Below are positions 1 to 6,283 of a stretch of 6,386 bases of DNA, in pieces. The notes under the pieces are model-generated. The model had not been told where the DNA came from, made no database searches, and worked only from the letters and a program-made list of their open reading frames with translations. The DNA is taken from NCBI GenBank assembly GCA_017501865.1, contig JAFVWD010000380.1, positions 1-6,386 of the forward strand. The letters are read 5' to 3'. Source of the DNA: Clostridia bacterium (GTDB taxonomy: Bacteria; Bacillota; Clostridia; Oscillospirales; Acutalibacteraceae). The stretch's first letter is position 1. Every line of letters starts with the position of its first letter. The translations under genes and the position numbers were made by a program.

Positions 1-28
1 ATCCTTTCAAAAATGACTACTGTCGAAT
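1..28 (-). repeat. Edge of a dispersed palindromic repeat, left copy
   Basis: The reverse complement of positions 1-18 reads AGTCAT, then TTT, then TGAAAGGAT. This matches AGTCATTGAAAGGAT at 6345-6359 apart from three extra T's. The adjoining 20-27 (CTGTCGAA) is also found exactly at 6260-6267. The two copies are in opposite orientation and bracket the six-gene operon. The copy is cut by the window edge, so its full extent is unknown. The match is seen directly; calling it a dispersed repeat is inference. Confidence 0.5.
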
Positions 29-30
29 TA

Positions 31-148
31 TACAATATAGTATAGTTTATTTCAATACGGAAGAGTAAAAATAATGTATAAAAAAGGGAAAAATGGTATT
101 GAAATATATTGTAGAAGTAGTATAATATTAAGGTGCAAATAAACTATA
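31..148. promoter_or_regulatory. Interlocking inverted repeats around the operon promoter (candidate operators)
   Basis: Two perfect inverted repeats share one upstream arm. First, the 18 bases at 96-113 are the exact reverse complement of 31-39 joined to 50-58, so the upstream copy differs only by a 10-base insertion, about one helical turn. Second, the 12 bases at 41-52 are the reverse complement of 137-148. The right arm of the first repeat covers the -35 box (99-104), and the right arm of the second lies just downstream of the expected transcription start. This placement suits repressor binding or DNA looping. No regulator gene is in the window, and AT-rich DNA raises the chance background, so the regulatory role is inference. 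Confidence 0.45.
99..126 (+). promoter_or_regulatory. Sigma-A-type promoter of the operon
   Basis: A -35 box TTGAAA at 99-104 (one mismatch to TTGACA) is followed, after 16 bases, by a perfect -10 box TATAAT at 121-126. Transcription would start near 133, leaving an untranslated leader of about 30 bases, too short for a riboswitch or T-box. It is the best promoter match upstream of the first gene, and no other convincing + strand promoter was noticed in the short gaps between the six genes. Confidence 0.7.
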
Positions 149-164
149 TATAGGGGATTTATTT

Positions 165-1250
165 ATGCGTAAGTTAAAAGTCGGTATTATTGGCTGTGGC
201 GGTATTGCAAACAGCAAGCATATGTCAGCTCTCAGTAAAATAAATGAGGTTGAAATGGTGGCTTTTTGTGACATCATTTCAGAAAAGGCTGAAAAGGCTG
301 TTAAGGAGTTTGGTGTACCCGGCGCTAAGGCATATGAGGACTATAAAGAGCTTCTCAAGGATGAAAGCATTGACATAGTTCACGTGTGCACACCGAACCG
401 CTCTCACAGCTTTATTACAATAGATGCTCTTGAAAGCGGTAAGCACGTAATGTGTGAAAAGCCCATGGCTAAAACCTACGAGGAAGCGGTAAAAATGTGT
501 GAGGCTGCCGAAAGAACAGGTAAAAAGCTTTCTATAGGTTATCAGAACAGAAACACAGCAGAAAATATTTATGTTAAGGCTTGTGCCGAAAATGGTGAGT
601 TTGGAGATATGTACTATGCAAACGCATATGCAGTAAGAAGACGTGCGGTGCCAACCTGGGGTGTGTTCCTCAATGAATACGAGCAAGGCGGAGGTCCGCT
701 TATTGACATAGGTACTCACGCGCTCGATATGACTCTCTGGATTATGGATAACTACGAGCCTGAAATGGTTGTAGGTCAGACCTTCAGAAAGCTTGCTGAC
801 CAAAAAGAGCAGGGTAACGACTGGGGTCCGTGGGATCCTGAAAAATATACAGTTGAAGATTCTGCATTCGGATTTATTAAAATGAAAAACGGTGCAGTTA
901 TAAATCTTCAGTCGAGCTGGGCGCTTAATGTTGCAGACCCGAATGAAGCCTGCTACACAATCTGCGGTGACAAGGGCGGTGTGGACACACGCGATGATAA
1001 GGTTGTTGTAAACTACATAAAAAATCAACGTCAGGTTATTGAAACACCAAGCTTTGAGTCAGGCGGTGCAGCATTTTTCGAAGGTGTCAAATGTGACAGC
1101 CCCAAAGATGTTGAGGCAAGAAAATGGGTTAACTGTATTCTTAATGATTCAGAGGTACCTGTTCCTCCGAGACAGGCTTTGTGCGTAACTAAAATTTTAG
1201 AAGGAATTTATGAATCGGCAAAAACGGGTAAGCCTGTTTTCTTTGATTGA
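165..1250 (+). CDS. Gfo/Idh/MocA family NAD-dependent oxidoreductase (A), candidate glycoside 3-dehydrogenase
   Basis: This 361-residue cytoplasmic protein has the normal length for the family. The N-terminal Rossmann domain carries GCGGIA at residues 10-15 and an acidic residue, D36, at the end of beta-2, which favours NAD over NADP. The family EKP motif is at 98-100 with K99 as the expected catalytic lysine. The C-terminal substrate domain carries GGGPLIDIGTHALD (175-188), in which D181 and H185 are the usual catalytic partners of the lysine. No signal peptide or membrane segment is visible. The ATG start follows AGGGG (152-156) at a spacing of eight bases. As the first gene before two TIM-barrel enzymes and a second oxidoreductase, it is the best candidate for the opening oxidation of a sugar hydroxyl, as in LgdA or DgpA. 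An inositol or other polyol dehydrogenase is possible. The family assignment is firm; the substrate is unknown. Confidence 0.93.
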   Translation: MRKLKVGIIGCGGIANSKHMSALSKINEVEMVAFCDIISEKAEKAVKEFGVPGAKAYEDYKELLKDESIDIVHVCTPNRSHSFITIDALESGKHVMCEKPMAKTYEEAVKMCEAAERTGKKLSIGYQNRNTAENIYVKACAENGEFGDMYYANAYAVRRRAVPTWGVFLNEYEQGGGPLIDIGTHALDMTLWIMDNYEPEMVVGQTFRKLADQKEQGNDWGPWDPEKYTVEDSAFGFIKMKNGAVINLQSSWALNVADPNEACYTICGDKGGVDTRDDKVVVNYIKNQRQVIETPSFESGGAAFFEGVKCDSPKDVEARKWVNCILNDSEVPVPPRQALCVTKILEGIYESAKTGKPVFFD

Positions 1251-1277
1251 TAATATAAAAATACAGGAGATGTAATT

Positions 1278-2000
1278 ATGAAATTTGCAGTACAGTTATA
1301 TTCAGTTCGTGACCATATTGAAAACGGTAACGATTTATTAGAAATTCTCGGTAAGGTTAAAGAAATAGGCTTTGACGGTGTTGAATTTGCAGGTTATCAG
1401 GACCTTTCTGCAGAGGTTTTGAAAAAAAGATGTGACGAATTGGGCCTGACAGTTGTAGGTTCTCATATGGGACTTGAAGATTTTATGGGCGAAAAGCTTA
1501 ACGAAACACTTTCTTACCATAAAACACTCGGAACAAAATATGTCGGTGTCGGCGGTGCACCTCACTCAACTTATGAGGAAGCTAAAAACACAGCAGATGT
1601 TTTAGGTGCAGCAAACACAGAAGCTGAAAAAATCGGTATGAATACATATTACCACAACCACACAGAAGAATTTGCAGATTTAAAAGACGGTAAAAATGCA
1701 ATGGATATTATAGGTGAGCAATGTAAGCTTGAGATTGACACCTATTGGAGCTTCTGCGCAGGTGTGAAGAATTCTGATTATTTGCCGAAAATGAAAGATA
1801 AGGTTGCTTTAATCCACATAAAAGATGGTAAAAACCATAAGCCTATGGCTTTGGGTGAGGGCGAAAACGATTTGGCTGATGTTGTAAAGGGTGTTAAGGA
1901 AATCGGTCTTGAATGGGTTATTTTAGAAAATGATGACCCTGTACCGACAGGTCTTGAGGATATTACACGTAGCTACAAATGGCTTAAAGAAAATTTTTAA
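1278..2000 (+). CDS. Xylose-isomerase-like TIM barrel protein (B1), sugar phosphate isomerase/epimerase family
   Basis: This 240-residue cytoplasmic protein is a compact single TIM barrel of the AP_endonuc_2/xylose-isomerase superfamily. Visible strand-end motifs are QLYSVRD (6-12), GFDGVEFAGY (31-40), SHMGL (62-66), YHNHTEEF (125-132), LEIDTYW (151-157), IHIKDG (179-184), ALGEG (191-195) and ILENDDP (215-221). Likely metal ligands are D154, H180 and E217. H126 sits where many relatives carry a glutamate, giving a His-containing site. AGGAG (1265-1269) lies eight bases before the ATG. In the inferred pathway it would be either the hydratase acting on a 2-hydroxy-3-keto-glycal or the eliminase, the roles shared by LgdB1 and LgdB2. 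An isomerase or epimerase acting on another keto-sugar is the main alternative. The family is secure, the reaction is not. Confidence 0.9.
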   Translation: MKFAVQLYSVRDHIENGNDLLEILGKVKEIGFDGVEFAGYQDLSAEVLKKRCDELGLTVVGSHMGLEDFMGEKLNETLSYHKTLGTKYVGVGGAPHSTYEEAKNTADVLGAANTEAEKIGMNTYYHNHTEEFADLKDGKNAMDIIGEQCKLEIDTYWSFCAGVKNSDYLPKMKDKVALIHIKDGKNHKPMALGEGENDLADVVKGVKEIGLEWVILENDDPVPTGLEDITRSYKWLKENF

Positions 2001-2012
2001 GGAGTTATTAAT

Positions 2013-2978
2013 ATGAAATTAGGTGTACTTACAAATCTTTTGGGAAACGTTTCTTTAGAAGAAGCATTAAAATATTTTTCTTCATTAGGTCTTGAAATGG
2101 TAGAAATCGGTTGCGGTGGTTACCCCGGTAATGCCCATGCTAACCCTGACATACTCTTGAATGATGAGAGCGAGTTGGAAAAGTTTAAAGCACTTCTTAA
2201 AAAATACAATATGGAAATAAGTGCTTTGAGCTGTCACGGTAACCCTGTGCATCCAAATAAAGAGATAGCAAAAAGCTTTGATGAGGATATGAGAAAAACT
2301 GTTCTTCTTGCAGAAAAATTAGGTGTTCATCAAATCAATACTTTTTCGGGATGTCCGGGTGACTGTGAAACTGCAAAATATCCCAACTGGGTTACTTGTC
2401 CGTGGCCGAATGATTTCGGTGAAATCCTCGAATGGCAATGGAACGAGGTTCTTATTCCGTATTGGAAGGAATTTGTTAAATTCAGTACTGCTCACGGTGT
2501 AGATAAAATTGCACTCGAGCTTCACCCCGGCTTCTGTGTTTATAACACAGAGATTCTTTTGAAGCTTCGTAATGCAGTTGGTAAAGAAATTGGTGCTAAC
2601 CTTGACCTTTCGCACCTTATCTGGCAGGGTATGGAGCCTATTCCGGTTATTCGTGCATTGGGTGATGCCATATTCCACTTCCACGCAAAGGATACAAGAA
2701 TTGACAAGGTTAATACTGCAGTAAACGGTGTGCTCGATACAAAATCTTATGCAGATGAAATAAATCGCTCCTGGATTTTCCGTTCCGTTGGTTACGGTAA
2801 CGATGAATTATTTTGGAAGGATGTTATGAGTAATCTTCGTATGGTGGGCTACGATTACGCAATTTCAATCGAACACGAGGATTCCTTAATGAGTCAGAAC
2901 GAAGGTCTTGAAAAAGCTGTTGCTCTTCTTAAAAAATGTATAATAAAAGAAGATCTCAAAGATGCTTGGTGGATTTAA
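2013..2978 (+). CDS. Xylose-isomerase-like TIM barrel enzyme (B2), candidate 3-keto-glycoside lyase
   Basis: This 321-residue cytoplasmic protein resembles the LgdB/DgpC-type branch of the sugar phosphate isomerase/epimerase family. Characteristic blocks are NTFSGCPGD (109-117), YPNWVTCPWP (123-132), ILEWQWNE (138-145), ELHPGF (169-174), NLDLSHLIWQG (196-206), HFHAKDT (222-228), NGVLDTKSY (238-246), RSWIFRSVGYG (252-262) and SIEHEDSLMS (285-294). E169, D198, H224 and E287 form the expected divalent-metal site, with H171, H201 and K226 nearby. The start is well supported: AAGGAG at 1999-2004 overlaps the upstream stop codon and lies eight bases from the ATG. The 12-base gap is the tightest in the operon, so B1 and B2 are probably translationally coupled. 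The inferred role is beta-elimination of an aglycone from a 3-keto-glycoside, or the matching hydration. Related C-glycoside enzymes work with a small partner subunit that is absent here. Branch placement is by recognition of motifs, not a search. Confidence 0.9.
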   Translation: MKLGVLTNLLGNVSLEEALKYFSSLGLEMVEIGCGGYPGNAHANPDILLNDESELEKFKALLKKYNMEISALSCHGNPVHPNKEIAKSFDEDMRKTVLLAEKLGVHQINTFSGCPGDCETAKYPNWVTCPWPNDFGEILEWQWNEVLIPYWKEFVKFSTAHGVDKIALELHPGFCVYNTEILLKLRNAVGKEIGANLDLSHLIWQGMEPIPVIRALGDAIFHFHAKDTRIDKVNTAVNGVLDTKSYADEINRSWIFRSVGYGNDELFWKDVMSNLRMVGYDYAISIEHEDSLMSQNEGLEKAVALLKKCIIKEDLKDAWWI

Positions 2979-3001
2979 AGGCAAAAGAAAAAAGTTATAT
3001 T

Positions 3002-3007
3002 GGTGAT
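3002..3007 (+). promoter_or_regulatory. Non-canonical ribosome binding site (GGTGAT) of oxidoreductase C
   Basis: There is no AGGAG before the ATG at 3013. GGTGAT pairs with the other end of the anti-Shine-Dalgarno sequence (AGGAGGTGAT), for which a short spacing, here five bases, is expected. The nfo gene uses the same type. Confidence 0.5.
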
Positions 3008-3012
3008 AGTTT

Positions 3013-4062
3013 ATGGAAAAAGTTAATGTTGCAGTAGTAGGTTACGGCGGAATGGGAAAATATCATGCGGACCGTATCCAGAAATTTTCTGATTTTAATC
3101 TTTCGGGTATTTATGATATTAAAGAAGAAAGATGTGAGGTTGCACGCGAAAACGGTGCAAATGTGTACGACAGCTTTGAAGCAGTATTAGCAGATGAAAA
3201 GGTTGAGCTTATTGTTTGTGCTACATATAATGATTGCCACAAGGATATTGCTATTCGTGCTATGAAGGCAGGAAAAAATGTTATTTCTGAAAAACCTGTT
3301 ACACTTTGTTCAGAAGATTTAAGTGAGATAATTAAGGCTTCAGAAGAAACCGGAATGCTCTTTACAGTGCATCAGAACAGACGTTGGGATAACGACTACA
3401 GAACAATTAAAAACTTAATTGAGAAAAATGAGTTGGGTCCTGTGTTCTCTATTGATTCAAGAGTTTACGGTTCACGCGGAATTCCGGGTGATTGGCGCCA
3501 GGAAAAGGTGCACGGCGGCGGAATGGTTTTTGACTGGGGTGTACATCTTCTTGACCAGATTCTTATGATGAATGAGGGCAAGACAATAGAATCTGTTTAT
3601 GCTACTGTAACAAACATAACAAATGACGAGGTTGATGACGGATTCAGAGCACTCATTAAATTCAGAAACGGTCCTGAGTGTGTTGTTGAAGTTCTTACAA
3701 ATAATTTCATTGAGGCTCCGCGTTGGTATGTCTGCGGTGAAAACGGAACAGCTATTATATCTGACTGGGATTTGAACGGTAAAATAGTAAAAATCAAAGA
3801 TTGGGAAAAATTAGATGCTGTACCGATTCAGGCAGGTGCAGGTATAACAAAAACAATGGCGCCGAGAACAGATGAAACAATTAAGGAATTCCCGCTTGAA
3901 AAAATTGAAGTAAATTGGGAAGATTATTATAGTAATATATACGATTGTTTGAGAAATGGTGCAAAACCGCTTATCACACTCGAACAACAAGTACGTCTTA
4001 TGAAGCTTATGGAAGCTATTTTTGAATCAGCTGAAAAGAATGAAGTAATAAGCTTCGAGTAA
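3013..4062 (+). CDS. Gfo/Idh/MocA family NAD-dependent oxidoreductase (C), candidate 3-keto-sugar reductase
   Basis: This 349-residue cytoplasmic oxidoreductase is a distant paralogue of the first gene. The Rossmann domain has GYGGMG (10-15) and D35 at the end of beta-2, again indicating NAD(H). SEKPVTL (92-98) contains the family EKP motif with K94. HQNRRWDNDY (120-129) follows, and the substrate domain has GGGMVFDWGVHLLDQ (168-182), with D174 and H178 in the catalytic positions. The start is ATG at 3013, after a 34-base gap and a GGTGAT-type binding site. Having two such enzymes flanking two TIM barrels in one transcript fits a redox-neutral cycle, in which the first makes NADH and this one spends it to turn a 3-keto-sugar into the free sugar, the LgdC role. 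The two could act in the opposite order, or this one could oxidise a different substrate. The fold and cofactor motifs are clear; the direction of catalysis is inference. Confidence 0.92.
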   Translation: MEKVNVAVVGYGGMGKYHADRIQKFSDFNLSGIYDIKEERCEVARENGANVYDSFEAVLADEKVELIVCATYNDCHKDIAIRAMKAGKNVISEKPVTLCSEDLSEIIKASEETGMLFTVHQNRRWDNDYRTIKNLIEKNELGPVFSIDSRVYGSRGIPGDWRQEKVHGGGMVFDWGVHLLDQILMMNEGKTIESVYATVTNITNDEVDDGFRALIKFRNGPECVVEVLTNNFIEAPRWYVCGENGTAIISDWDLNGKIVKIKDWEKLDAVPIQAGAGITKTMAPRTDETIKEFPLEKIEVNWEDYYSNIYDCLRNGAKPLITLEQQVRLMKLMEAIFESAEKNEVISFE

Positions 4063-4083
4063 AAAATACATTAACATTTGAAC

Positions 4084-4087
4084 GGAG
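4084..4087 (+). promoter_or_regulatory. Ribosome binding site deciding the DUF1015 start
   Basis: GGAG lies eight bases before the ATG at 4096. It also lies downstream of the in-frame TTG at 4078, so it can only serve the ATG. This fixes the start at 4096. Confidence 0.75.
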
Positions 4088-4095
4088 TTTTCGCT

Positions 4096-5343
4096 ATGGC
4101 AGTTTTTAAACCATTCAGAGCATTACGTCCTACCTCAGAATACGCATCCCGCGTGGCAGCTTTGCCGTATGATGTTATGAACAGTGAAGAGGCAAGGGAA
4201 ATGGTAAAAGAAAATCCTTACTCATTTCTTCACGTTGACAAAGCCGAAATTGACTTGAATGCGGGTGTAGATATTTATTCAGATGAGGTTTATGAAAAGG
4301 CAAAGTCAAATTTAATGAATCTTGAAAAAGATGGTATTTTAAAACAGGATGAAAAGAATTGTTTTTATATTTACCGTCAGATTATGTGTGGCAGAGAACA
4401 GACCGGGCTTGTTGGCTGTGCTTCTATTGATGATTATATCAACAATGAAATAAAAAAACACGAATTAACACGTGCAGACAAAGAAGCAGACAGAATTCGC
4501 CACGTTGACACCTGCGATGCAAACACAGGTCCTATATTTCTTTGTTATAAGGATAACGAAAGAATTGACGAGATTATTAATGACTTTAAAAACCACAATC
4601 AGCCTGTATACGATTTTACTACAGATGATGGTGTGTCAAATACTGTCTGGGTAATTTCAGATGCTGCTATAATTGATGAACTTTCAGCACTTCTTGAGTC
4701 AGTTGGTTCATTTTACATTGCTGACGGTCATCACCGCTGTGCTTCTGCAGTAAATGTCGGAAAAAAACGTCGTGAGCAAAATCCGGATTTTGACGGTACA
4801 GAAGAATTCAATTTCTTCCTGGCAGTTCTTTTCCCGAAAAACACACTCTCTATTATGGATTACAACAGAGTTGTGAAGGATTTAAACGGAAACACTGAAA
4901 GTGAATTTATTGATAAAATCAAAGAAAAATTCTTTGTGAGTATCAGTGAAAACGAGGCTCCGTATAAGCCGGTGGAAAAGCATACCTTTGGTATGTATCT
5001 TAAAAATCAGTGGTACATTTTAAAAGCGAAGCCGGGAACATTTAATGAAAATGACCCTGTAGAAAGACTTGATGTTGCTATTTTACAGAATAATCTTTTA
5101 ACTCCTGTTCTTGCCATTGGTGATCCGCGAACAGATAAAAGAATTGATTTTATAGGCGGAATCAGGGGCTTGAAAGAGCTGGAAAGACGTGTAAGTGAAG
5201 ATATGACTGTGGCATTTTCAATGTACCCTACAACACTTGACGATTTGATGGATATTGCAGATGCGGATAAAATAATGCCGCCTAAGTCTACCTGGTTTGA
5301 GCCAAAGCTTTTAAGCGGATTATTTATTCATAAATTAAATTGA
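4096..5343 (+). CDS. DUF1015 family protein of unknown function
   Basis: From the ATG at 4096 the product has 415 residues, the usual size for DUF1015 (PF06245). A TTG at 4078 would add six residues, but it has no ribosome binding site before it and the added residues are not family-like. Recognised blocks are FKPFRALRPTSEYAS (4-18), LPYDVMNSEEAR (23-34), HELTRADKEADRIRH (122-136), the histidine-rich YIADGHHRCASA (207-218), LAVLFP (242-247) and MDYNRVVKDLNG (254-265). The blocks run to the C-terminus without a break, so the gene looks intact. No signal peptide or membrane segment is seen. The conserved ADGHHR block suggests an active or metal-binding site, but no reaction is established. In other Clostridia I recall this family next to serine biosynthesis genes. 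Here it follows the sugar cassette, with no clear functional link. Confidence 0.93.
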   Translation: MAVFKPFRALRPTSEYASRVAALPYDVMNSEEAREMVKENPYSFLHVDKAEIDLNAGVDIYSDEVYEKAKSNLMNLEKDGILKQDEKNCFYIYRQIMCGREQTGLVGCASIDDYINNEIKKHELTRADKEADRIRHVDTCDANTGPIFLCYKDNERIDEIINDFKNHNQPVYDFTTDDGVSNTVWVISDAAIIDELSALLESVGSFYIADGHHRCASAVNVGKKRREQNPDFDGTEEFNFFLAVLFPKNTLSIMDYNRVVKDLNGNTESEFIDKIKEKFFVSISENEAPYKPVEKHTFGMYLKNQWYILKAKPGTFNENDPVERLDVAILQNNLLTPVLAIGDPRTDKRIDFIGGIRGLKELERRVSEDMTVAFSMYPTTLDDLMDIADADKIMPPKSTWFEPKLLSGLFIHKLN

Positions 5344-5349
5344 TTTTCG

Positions 5350-5355
5350 GGTGAT
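5350..5355 (+). promoter_or_regulatory. Non-canonical ribosome binding site (GGTGAT) of nfo
   Basis: GGTGAT starts six bases after the DUF1015 stop codon and ends three bases before the ATG at 5359. The short spacing is expected for pairing with the GGTGAT portion of AGGAGGTGAT. No competing AGGAG is present. Confidence 0.5.
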
Positions 5356-5358
5356 AAA

Positions 5359-6192
5359 ATGTTTAAAATAGGTTGCCATTTATCGAGCTCAGGTGGTTAC
5401 CTCGCAATGGGTAAGGAAGCGAAAAGAATTGGAGCGAATACATTTCAGTTTTTTACACGCAATCCTCGCGGAGGCGCTGCAAAGCCGCTCGATTTAGATG
5501 ATATTAAGGCTTTCGAGCAATACAGAAAAGAAAACGGAATAATATCTGTGTTAGCACACGCACCCTACACTATGAATGCTTGTGCAAAGGATGCAGGACT
5601 TCGTGAGTTTGCCAAAAATACTATGATAGATGATATTATGCGCCTTGAAAATATTGAGGGTGCTATGTACAATTTTCACCCGGGCAGTCACGTTAGTCAG
5701 GGGGTTGACGTTGGTATTGAATTCATTTCGTCTATGTTAAACGAAGTTATTACTGAGAATCAGAAAACCTTAATACTCCTTGAAACAATGGCAGGCAAGG
5801 GCAGTGAAGTCGGCAGAAGCTTTGAAGAGCTAAGGGCTATTATAGATAAGATTGCTATTTCAGACAAATTAGGTGTTTGTCTTGATACTTGTCACATTTA
5901 TGACGGTGGGTATAATATTGTTGATAATTTAGATGATGTTCTGAATGAGTTCGACGAGATTATAGGTCTGGACAGACTTAAGGCGATACATCTTAATGAC
6001 AGTAAAAATCCCTTTGCTTCTCACAAGGACAGACACGAAAAAATAGGTGAGGGTAGTTTAGGTATTGATGCTATTGCACGCATTATAAATCACCCGAAGC
6101 TTAAAGAGTTGCCGTTCTTTTTAGAGACACCTAATGATATTGACGGCTATGAACAGGAAATAAGCCTTTTAAAAAGTCTTTATAAATGTTAA
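5359..6192 (+). CDS. nfo: Deoxyribonuclease IV (AP endonuclease, Nfo family)
   Basis: Endonuclease IV cleaves the phosphodiester bond 5' of abasic sites in base excision repair and removes 3' blocking groups. It is a cytoplasmic, DNA-associated three-zinc TIM barrel. The 277-residue product is close to the 285 of E. coli Nfo. All nine metal ligands can be placed: H67 (AHAPYTMN), H107 (NFHPGSHV), E142 (LLETMAGKGSEVG), D176 and H179 (LDTCHIYDGGYN), H211 (IHLNDSKNPF), D224 and H226 (KDRHEKIGEG) and E256 (FLETP). The N-terminal IGCHLSSSGGY (4-14) and FQFFTRNPRG (29-38) are also typical. The complete metal site argues for a genuine repair enzyme rather than a third sugar enzyme, although it shares its fold with B1 and B2. 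It lies 15 bases after the DUF1015 stop and is the last gene before the terminator. Confidence 0.97.
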   Translation: MFKIGCHLSSSGGYLAMGKEAKRIGANTFQFFTRNPRGGAAKPLDLDDIKAFEQYRKENGIISVLAHAPYTMNACAKDAGLREFAKNTMIDDIMRLENIEGAMYNFHPGSHVSQGVDVGIEFISSMLNEVITENQKTLILLETMAGKGSEVGRSFEELRAIIDKIAISDKLGVCLDTCHIYDGGYNIVDNLDDVLNEFDEIIGLDRLKAIHLNDSKNPFASHKDRHEKIGEGSLGIDAIARIINHPKLKELPFFLETPNDIDGYEQEISLLKSLYKC

Positions 6193-6218
6193 CAAAGAAT
6201 AAAGAGAAACGAAATTTA

Positions 6219-6250
6219 TTGCAAATATTAAATATGTGTGATATTATAAT
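6219..6250 (+). promoter_or_regulatory. Promoter-like sequence downstream of nfo
   Basis: TTGCAA (6219-6224) is followed after 17 bases by TATTAT (6242-6247), and an overlapping perfect TATAAT is at 6245-6250, though 20 bases from the -35. A transcript would begin near 6255 and reach the terminator hairpin within about 50 bases. It could drive a short RNA or the next gene outside the window, or be chance in AT-rich DNA. Confidence 0.35.
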
Positions 6251-6263
6251 GGTTGTAATCTGT

Positions 6264-6283
6264 CGAAACGCAGTTGCGTTTCG
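6264..6283. repeat. Perfect palindrome, hairpin 1 of the 3' cluster
   Basis: CGAAACGCA (6264-6272) and TGCGTTTCG (6275-6283) are exact reverse complements separated by GT. An RNA would form an eight-pair stem with a four-base loop. It abuts the terminator hairpin and shares its last G with it. No T-tract follows, so it is not itself a terminator. Confidence 0.7.

Noticed and set aside
74..142. 22-codon open frame upstream of the first gene
   Set aside because: It spans the predicted -35 and -10 boxes, so the operon transcript would not carry it, and its composition is that of AT-rich noncoding DNA.
127..164. A riboswitch or T-box in the leader of the operon
   Set aside because: Only about 30 bases separate the predicted start from the ATG, and no stem-loop with a T-tract is present.
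279..1028. Long open frame of 249 codons on the - strand opposite oxidoreductase A
   Set aside because: It lies wholly inside a clearly conserved gene, its translation has no recognisable motif, and it is rich in Cys, Phe and Ile as expected from antisense reading of this codon use.
1338..3797. Shorter - strand open frames opposite B1 (1338-1565), B2 (2319-2684) and oxidoreductase C (3597-3797)
   Set aside because: They are fully contained in well-supported genes and show no family motifs, so they are frame shadows.
165..4062. A myo-inositol catabolic operon (IolG, IolE, IolI type)
   Set aside because: The enzyme classes overlap, but B2 has the lyase-branch blocks rather than an IolE-like pattern, and no IolB, IolC or IolD gene is present. 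It stays the main alternative if the tree disagrees.
4078..4095. TTG start for the DUF1015 gene
   Set aside because: The GGAG at 4084-4087 lies downstream of it and serves the ATG at 4096, which also begins the family-like sequence MAVFKPF.
4472..4654. 60-codon + strand frame inside the DUF1015 gene
   Set aside because: It overlaps the conserved DUF1015 blocks in another frame and has no motif or plausible independent context.
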